64,000 nt of DNA from Ophioderma brevispina (Eukaryota > Echinodermata > Ophiuroidea > Amphilepidida > Ophiodermatidae): assembly GCA_023653785.1 (NCBI GenBank), contig JAMKCH010012677.1, positions 1-64,000 on the forward strand. The letters are read 5' to 3'. The position numbers and the translations under genes were made by a program. The notes beneath the pieces were generated by a model. The model saw only the letters and a list, made by a program, of their open reading frames with translations, ran no database searches and had not been told where the DNA came from. Shown here piece by piece: positions 58,290 to 64,000 of this stretch; the stretch's first letter is position 1; each line of letters begins with the position of its first letter.

Positions 58290-58595
58290 TATAGTCGATT
58301 CGGCGTTGATCGTTCGTCCCCCGGAGTTTTGGACCTATTCAATTAAGTCGGACAGGGAAAATGAAAGAACCAAATACCCGTGCCACACCGGATTATAATT
58401 GGAGGCACTCCGATCATATCACCTCCACTCACCTCCACTTAAAATACAAATTTGATCAGGTATGGAAACGCACAAATAGTGTATTTCAGGTCTAACATTC
58501 CTCACAATAACATGCTTAACAGAAGTCCCTGCGCCTCATTGAATTTACTCGCAAGAATGGTACGGGGTCACCTATCAGATGAATCGGTATAAGCC
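58290..58595. repeat. Unit B-specific block
   Basis: Between TCTACACCGGATCGTG and AAAGCTTTTGAGTTGCTG, unit B has about 300 bp where unit A (49835-49862) has under 30. It includes GGAGTTTTGGACC, an ACCTCCACTC repeat and no recognisable repeat family. Either an insertion in B or a deletion in A. Confidence 0.5.
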
Positions 58596-61019
58596 AATAT
58601 CTCTAGAAAGCTTTTGAGTTGCTGGTAAACCTATTGTATATCATTGTATTGTTTTATGGAGATGAAAACGTGCACTGCACTGGAACTGTAATGCACTGTG
58701 AGTGCCGGTATGAAAGATATTGTAACAGAGTTGTTTTTCCACGGGTGTCTGTCAGTTATTGCAAAACCTGAAAATAAAAACCGGCTATTACGATAATTTT
58801 TCAAAACAAAGTCACCAACGTGCATTTATGTGTCACCCTCTACGCTATGGTAAAATATGTTTCGATGAACAAAAACGAGCAATAACACAATGGAGTTAAA
58901 CTGATAGTTTCAAGTAGAGCTTAACGAGTTTCTATCTTGGTCATAACTTCTAATAAAATATGTAAGTCGGATAAACGTTTTAAAAAACGTATCTGACCAG
59001 TTTAGTAGAATTGCCTAATTAACCGTTTGTATTGTGGAATAAAGTACATGTAAGTATAAAATAAATCAACCAATTTCTCCTCTGTTGCTCCGGAAAAGAG
59101 GATGCCCAGGATGCTATTGTAAAATTAATTCCATTTATAAATCATTCCTTATTTAAAAATGAACTCCAAACTCTTCACAAATATGATGGGTGTGTGGATC
59201 GGGATTGTGTAAGAGAAAACGGAGATGCCGAGTCACTTGCTGAATAACAAATACACGGCTCCATGTTTTTGTGGTAACGGTGTTCAATTGTCTATGATAA
59301 GATATAGTGGCAAATTAAACTCTTGAAGTGCATTTATTGGATAACTTATCTTAATGCTTCTGAAAATCCACTTGTACTTCATTGAGATATGAGCAAGCAG
59401 CAAAACACACAAGACTCATTTAGCACACAATGACCAACATCCGTACAGAATGCCACCACACAAGCATGGTAAATTATGCAAATCTGAGTATCCACAAAAC
59501 CATGATGTTGATGGTCACAAACTTCTGAAAATAAAGAAGATGAATTTGAGAATTGCATTTGATAATTTCCGAATACAATTGAGCAATATGTGTATATCTT
59601 TATGGTCAACGCTGTGGATCACAAAATGCATTTTAAAAAATGAAATGATAAAAGTGCCGTTGATCATTATTATGTCCAAACCTCGAGTGCGTGGCGATAG
59701 ATCATTACAACCTCATACTTCAATGTATATTACTCTAAAAGCATAATCTATGTAAAACATATTTTCACTTATGTAATTATATTACGGGTGTACTTGTTGA
59801 GGATAAAGCTGAAAATTTACCAAAAACAAAAGAAGGTTGTAAAAACAATGTTGACGCATTGAAGATTCCAAATTAAACGTGATGTGATTTTTTGTAATGA
59901 TTCACTTTTGTAAACACGGTTTTTACGGGAATTAGTGATAAAACCACCGATGCTTATAATTTGATACCAGTTGATAGCTATGGTATAATCCTTTTTAATT
60001 GATATCAAAATAAGTACCAACATACTTCGTATGGCGTCATAATGACGTCATAAAGTCCACGATTCGGCAAAATTGTCATGAACTCAATGAAGTTATTGAC
60101 GTTTTGAATATGTTTCTTGGCACTAAACATTTAAAGTTTTCTGAGAAAGATACGCAAAATTTAGTCAACGCACAGCACACAAGTACACAAGTAACTTTGT
60201 GCTTGATGAGTTGTGATATTTATACGCCATGCAACCGTCAGACGGACAAACAAACAGATAGTCAGGTCGGCGGACACCAGACGATCCCAGAGGCTATGAA
60301 ACTATAATCGCACTTCCACTATTGATGCATTATTCTTTTACACTGTGACAGAGAAAATCGAATGTGGTTCATAATTGTAGAGAAATGCTTTAAAGCACTC
60401 AGTTTAGCCACTATATCGCTCGATATAGGTATGGTGGTGAGTTGATGTCTGAGGGTACATTAACCTGGTGACATTAAGGTATATCTTCATTCAATGCCTA
60501 TGATCATTAGGATTTAATGGGCACCATCCATGCACAACCAAATGTCATATATCACGGCTGCATCTATTCATACGTCGCCGTTTTGTTGTCTCTCTATATT
60601 CATTGTGTAACCAAACACAGCCTTCATGCTCTCCTATATCAAGCCTACAGTATAGTCTTGATAGGGCACTACTTGGAAATGCCAACGAGGCTTATAACGT
60701 TAGAGCTTTGACTAAGGCGTTTCTAACGTAATTTATCCAACAGAACGCAACGCTTGATGACCTAAATAAGGCAAATATGTAAATAATGTAGAAAATATAT
60801 AACGGTACTTGCTCTTAATGCTATAATGTCAATGCTCTACACTCGTATATGCTGTTATAAATAAGAAACTATTTTGGTCTGAACAAATATGAAATGTCAG
60901 AGAAAAAAAGTAAGGCTACACATACATTTATGTATCAGCTCTATTAATAATACAGAAGAGCCAAACGTTAACGTACACATTCACTGGAGATTAGTTTTCA
61001 AGTAGGTGTCTCAAAAACC

Positions 61020-61175
61020 AAAATGCGGAATTTATTTATTTATTTATTTATTGATGTTTGTTTATATATTTTTTTATTTATTTATACCTATTTTTATCTT
61101 TGTTTTATTTATTTATATTTATTTTTATCTTTGTTTAATTTATATTTATATATTTATTTTGATTATTTATTTAGA
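61020..61175 (+). repeat. (TTTA)n-rich tract
   Basis: Imperfect TTTATTTATTTATTTATTGA followed by ATTTATTTTTATC units repeated about three times. The unit A counterpart (54410-54560) is T-rich but less regular. Open frames across it are low-complexity artefacts. Confidence 0.7.
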
Positions 61176-61584
61176 TAGGCCTAGTTGTTGTTTTCCCGGA
61201 ATACAACTTTTTTTTCTTTCTTGAAATTTATCTTCAGAAAAACAAGATTTAACTTAACAAATAGATAAAATGCCACACATGAAATACCCCACATATGTTA
61301 AAAATCTCGGATATGTTTATTTCCAGCTTGGTTATATTTGTTAACATAAATAATACGCTTATTGTAGTACACTAATGAAATTAACTGAATATTTCTGAGG
61401 AAGTTGTAAGCTATACCAAAATACCTAACACTTTCCTCGAATGTAAACCTGTAATATTTGTAACCAACGTGTTATCGTAATTAGCATTTAACAATAACAC
61501 GACGTGCTCTTACTCTTGCTGCTATCTCTTGTGACATCTCTTATTGTCATTTAGCCGAATTGGAGTTAACGCCGCTACCTTTAA

Positions 61585-61681
61585 AGGTGGAACGAGAGAT
61601 TTTGAGGCACCTAAATATTGTGTCATAATAGTAATTTCTTATAGATTATACACCTGATATGTGAAATCTCTCGTTGCACCT
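61585..61681. mobile_element. TTAA-flanked mini-MITE, AGGTGCAACGAG family
   Basis: TTAA at 61581-61584 and 61682-61685. Ends are AGGTGGAACGAGAGATTT and the inverse of AGGTGCAACGAGAGATTT, an 18-bp terminal repeat with one mismatch, leaving only about 60 bp inside. The same terminus starts the copies at 63776 and (inverse) 1746. At 97 bp it is the smallest complete element in the window. Lies just outside unit B. Confidence 0.85.
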
Positions 61682-61784
61682 TTAAACATTCTTGTTGGCA
61701 TTGTGTAGTGTGCCCAATTTCTGTTATTAATACTTGTATCATTATTATGATTACTATACATGTTAATTTTATGTTCAGCATCAC

Positions 61785-61885
61785 TCAAATCATCCTCCTC
61801 CTCCTTAAAATCATCGTTAGTATCATCCCCGGGGTATTATCATCATCATCGGCATCTGTTTCATCAACGTCGCCGTCGCCGTTGT
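61785..61885 (+). repeat. (ATC)n-rich tract
   Basis: CATCCTCCTCCTCC and ATCATCATCATCGGCATC with CGTCGCCGTCGCCG. The complementary (GAT)n-rich tract at 62731-62885 faces it 850 bp away. The Ser-rich reading of this stretch is a repeat artefact. Confidence 0.65.
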
Positions 61886-61899
61886 CTTTCAATGGTGTT

Positions 61900-62725
61900 G
61901 CTTCATTGGAGTTAACATACATTATTTCTCATGAGGAATGTGTTGTCTATGTCCATTGATTCTTAATTAGCAGGTATAATAGTATTTCACTGTGTACAAG
62001 ACTTAAAGACCCTTGGTGGTCGGGTCATGGTTTACTGTACCATGGCTGACATTGCTGTGATCAACTAGCATCGCCTTGTTTAATTGTAACTGGATGGATA
62101 CAGAAGCTTCTTGATCAGTGCGATGGTCTCCTGAGAGCAATCTGTGATGTTTTGTCTACTGATTTCTTTCCTGTGCCATAGATATCAAACTTAATCAAGA
62201 TACAATACACGGCCTGGGGCTCCGAGCCACTGTCATTTGAGATGCACTTCACATAAGATAAGCTGCGACCTTTCAGATATTGGTGACTACTGTGTGTTAC
62301 CATGTATACGGCATACCGAATTCGTAGCTGACAAACTGGTTCAGTTATTTTCAGACGGAGATCACGATTTAATAATGTCAGTATTTATAATGACAAAAAT
62401 AACAACATGAGTTAGTAATGTGATCAATGAAAGTAAGACAATGGTTGCAATGATCGGTGTCGATTTGTGGAAGTCATTAATTAACGCAGTTATAATATTA
62501 AGTAGACATCTTTTGGAGAAGAGTGACATATGGCTTGAGTGACATTTAGACTTAGAGCATTCGTCTCAGCTGTGTTATATTTGGAATATGTCGAGCCTCC
62601 GAATAAAGTGGTTTGACATTGTGCAGTTTTATTGATATTTTAACATTTAATTTTTTATACAAAAATTTGCCTTTTGTGAATGATCAAGTTGAAAAAAAAA
62701 TATTGGTAGTAAATTGAGTAATAGC
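61900..62725. other. No recognisable feature
   Basis: Spacer between the two trinucleotide tracts; no frame above 62 codons and no repeat recognised. Confidence 0.5.
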
Positions 62726-62730
62726 TGAGG

Positions 62731-62885
62731 GATGATGATCATGATGAGGAGGAGAATCACGATGATCTTGATCAGTAATGACAACGAATTATGTGCATGA
62801 TGAGGCTCGTGATAGTGCGATCATGATGACGCTGACGACGATGATGATGATGGTGACGATGACGACGACGATGATGGTGTTGTTA
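62731..62885 (+). repeat. (GAT)n/(GAC)n-rich tract
   Basis: Imperfect GATGATGATCATGATGAGGA and, from about 62825, GATGACGCTGACGACGATGA and similar. No long frame uses it, so it is treated as a microsatellite. Confidence 0.7.
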
Positions 62886-62889
62886 CGGA

Positions 62890-63770
62890 TTATTTTAACA
62901 TTCGTATAGTTCCGATTACAAGCTATTACAGCTCCGTGTTTTGCTATCTACGAACGATGACATATAAGAGATGTTTACATCTTATAGAAATTCTTTTTTC
63001 TCTTCGGATCCATTCCAATTACCTTGGCAAATAATTGAACATAGCGCAAATTACTCAGCAGCATGTGGACCGACAAAATGAGATATACAGTTGTGTTATG
63101 TAAACACAGGGGCTGTCCAATGTATCAAGCGGGATTGAAATACCGACAGAGTGAAATGAATCCATCATGTATGACAAGCGTTCCGACGCCTAGGTACTTG
63201 GAATGTCATGTGTATACTATTGGAAAAAAATATTTATTAGTAAGCTTGTAGGTTGTATCCTTTACATTGTTTGCTACAAATGATTTGTTAAAATTAACGA
63301 TTGTAGATTTTTTAAAATAAATGTTGTATCTAGAAATAAGGTTATTTTCCTTTTGCCTGAACTGACTAAGTTTAAAGCATAGAAATGGTTAAAACTACAG
63401 CTTTCCATTTCTTAAATTGCTTATTTGGTAGTAATAGAAGCCCTACTTTCTTTCTCAAGGGTCGACTTGGCTATGTGCATAGTCTCGGCATTTTGTATAG
63501 ATCTTGGTACTGCTTCAGAAAGAGAAGAAAAAGATACAAGGCGCTTCTATTTTTAATCTAACCTTTAATCGAACTTTAAAGGTAGTGCGTCATGCCTCTC
63601 AGCCTCCGAGTTTCATTTCAGTGGAGATAAAGATTTTTAACTTTTTCTTTACCTCCAACACCACTAGAGTTTTAAATGAAACAAGAAATTTGTTTAGGAG
63701 GTTAAGATTGGTCTTCGGTTAAGATATAAAATAGGTCTTCGGTTAAGATATCAAATTGGTAAGTGTATTA
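62890..63770. other. No recognisable feature
   Basis: AT-rich, with small frames (62 and 72 codons) lacking domains. A direct repeat TAGGTCTTCGGTTAAGATAT (about 63712 and 63732) is a short local duplication. Confidence 0.45.
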
Positions 63771-63775
63771 GTTAA

Positions 63776-64000
63776 AGGTGCAACGAGAGATTTCAAGTCA
63801 TCCATATTTTCTCTGATATGTAGAGATTTCATATAAATTAGACACGCAATAGATCCCCTACCTTTTATTTGACTACAGAAATAACTTAAAATAAAAACAA
63901 AAGGTGATTTGTATATGCTTATATTTCAATAGAAAACATAGGCTGAATTTTATATTTGCTCCTATAGGAAATTAGAAATTTCTCAATTTTAAAAAAAGAA
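63776..64000 (+). mobile_element. TTAA-flanked MITE, AGGTGCAACGAG family, copy running off the window
   Basis: TTAA (63772-63775) then AGGTGCAACGAGAGATTTCA. About 120-170 bp match the complement of 1620-1746 in order. The right end was not reached or lies beyond 64000. No coding content. Confidence 0.7.

Larger units (their letters stand above)
55036..61465. repeat. Tandem segmental duplication, unit B (about 6.4 kb)
   Basis: Directly follows unit A; its first bases (AACCGCCCAATAAAATAGCA) match 45840 onward and its last match 54930-55035. It lacks A's SINE, MULE-like MITE, LINE and AAAT-tailed retroposon, and has about 300 bp of its own at 58290-58595. Substitutions appear fewer than one- to few-base indels, including many in homopolymers, which is unusual for neutrally diverging copies and may point to a noisy consensus. 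Only small chance frames. Confidence 0.92.

Noticed and set aside
61708..61959. 83-codon Ser-rich frame
   Set aside because: Low-complexity translation of an (ATC)n-like tract.
1..64000. CRISPR arrays, bacterial operons, phage or integrated virus
   Set aside because: No regularly spaced identical repeats, no ribosome-binding sites with packed frames, and no LTR, gag-protease or viral replication motifs were seen; the reverse transcriptases are all non-LTR types.

Overview
This is a eukaryotic, very probably metazoan, intergenic window. It is AT-rich, has no dense operon-like coding, and none of the open reading frames of 60-136 codons reads as a convincing host gene. What can be recognised is almost entirely transposon-derived: degraded non-LTR retrotransposons of four kinds (RTE/BovB-like, R2/NeSL-like with a restriction-like endonuclease, L1/Tx1-like, and several CR1/L2/Jockey-like), tRNA-derived SINE sequences, Tc1/mariner-type elements, many short inverted-repeat (MITE) elements, long foldbacks and microsatellites. 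That mix suits a marine invertebrate genome, but the species cannot be fixed from the window. No tRNA gene, rRNA gene, CRISPR array or bacterial feature was seen.

Layout. 1-7.3 kb: unique AT-rich DNA with a tRNA-like SINE head, TTAA-flanked and other MITE copies, an inverted pair of near-identical 145-bp blocks, and a 112-codon frame with a faint piggyBac-like Cys pattern. 7.7-9.6 kb: a diverged tandem duplication of about 1.1 kb, each unit with a tRNA-like sequence, one unit interrupted by a MITE. 9.8-17.4 kb: a foldback, an RTE-like LINE split by a mariner element, a second mariner-like element with TA target sites, an R2/NeSL-like LINE and a 0.93-kb foldback. 18-24 kb: a 1.7-kb foldback beside a CR1/L2-like LINE, a mirror-image array of a GGCGAGTTA motif, and another foldback. 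24.7-31 kb: mostly featureless, with a CR1/L2-like LINE (27.6-28.8 kb), a G-run-bounded element made of about ten degenerate tandem units, and a second copy of the 8.4-kb MITE. 31.5 kb: the only candidate host exon, a short Cys-rich N-terminus ending in a good splice donor. 32-37.2 kb: three more TTAA-flanked MITE copies and an L1/Tx1-like LINE. 37.2-45.5 kb: largely featureless, with a LINE 3' end and two MITEs.

45.8-61.5 kb holds the largest structure: two head-to-tail copies of one segment, unit A (about 9.2 kb) and unit B (about 6.4 kb). They differ by many 1-4 bp indels, and most of the length difference is insertions found only in A: a SINE, a MITE with long terminal inverted repeats and a 9-bp target duplication, a 1.55-kb LINE fragment, a retroposon with an AAAT tail, and an unclassified block. 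This is either a real tandem duplication recording later transposition, or two haplotypes laid end to end by an assembler. 61.5-64 kb: two TTAA-flanked MITE copies and opposed trinucleotide repeats.

There is no gene network to describe. The interest lies in the transposon archaeology: paired empty and occupied sites, nested insertions, and several short inverted-repeat families that can be delimited from this window alone. Alignments were made by eye, so boundaries of degraded elements are approximate.
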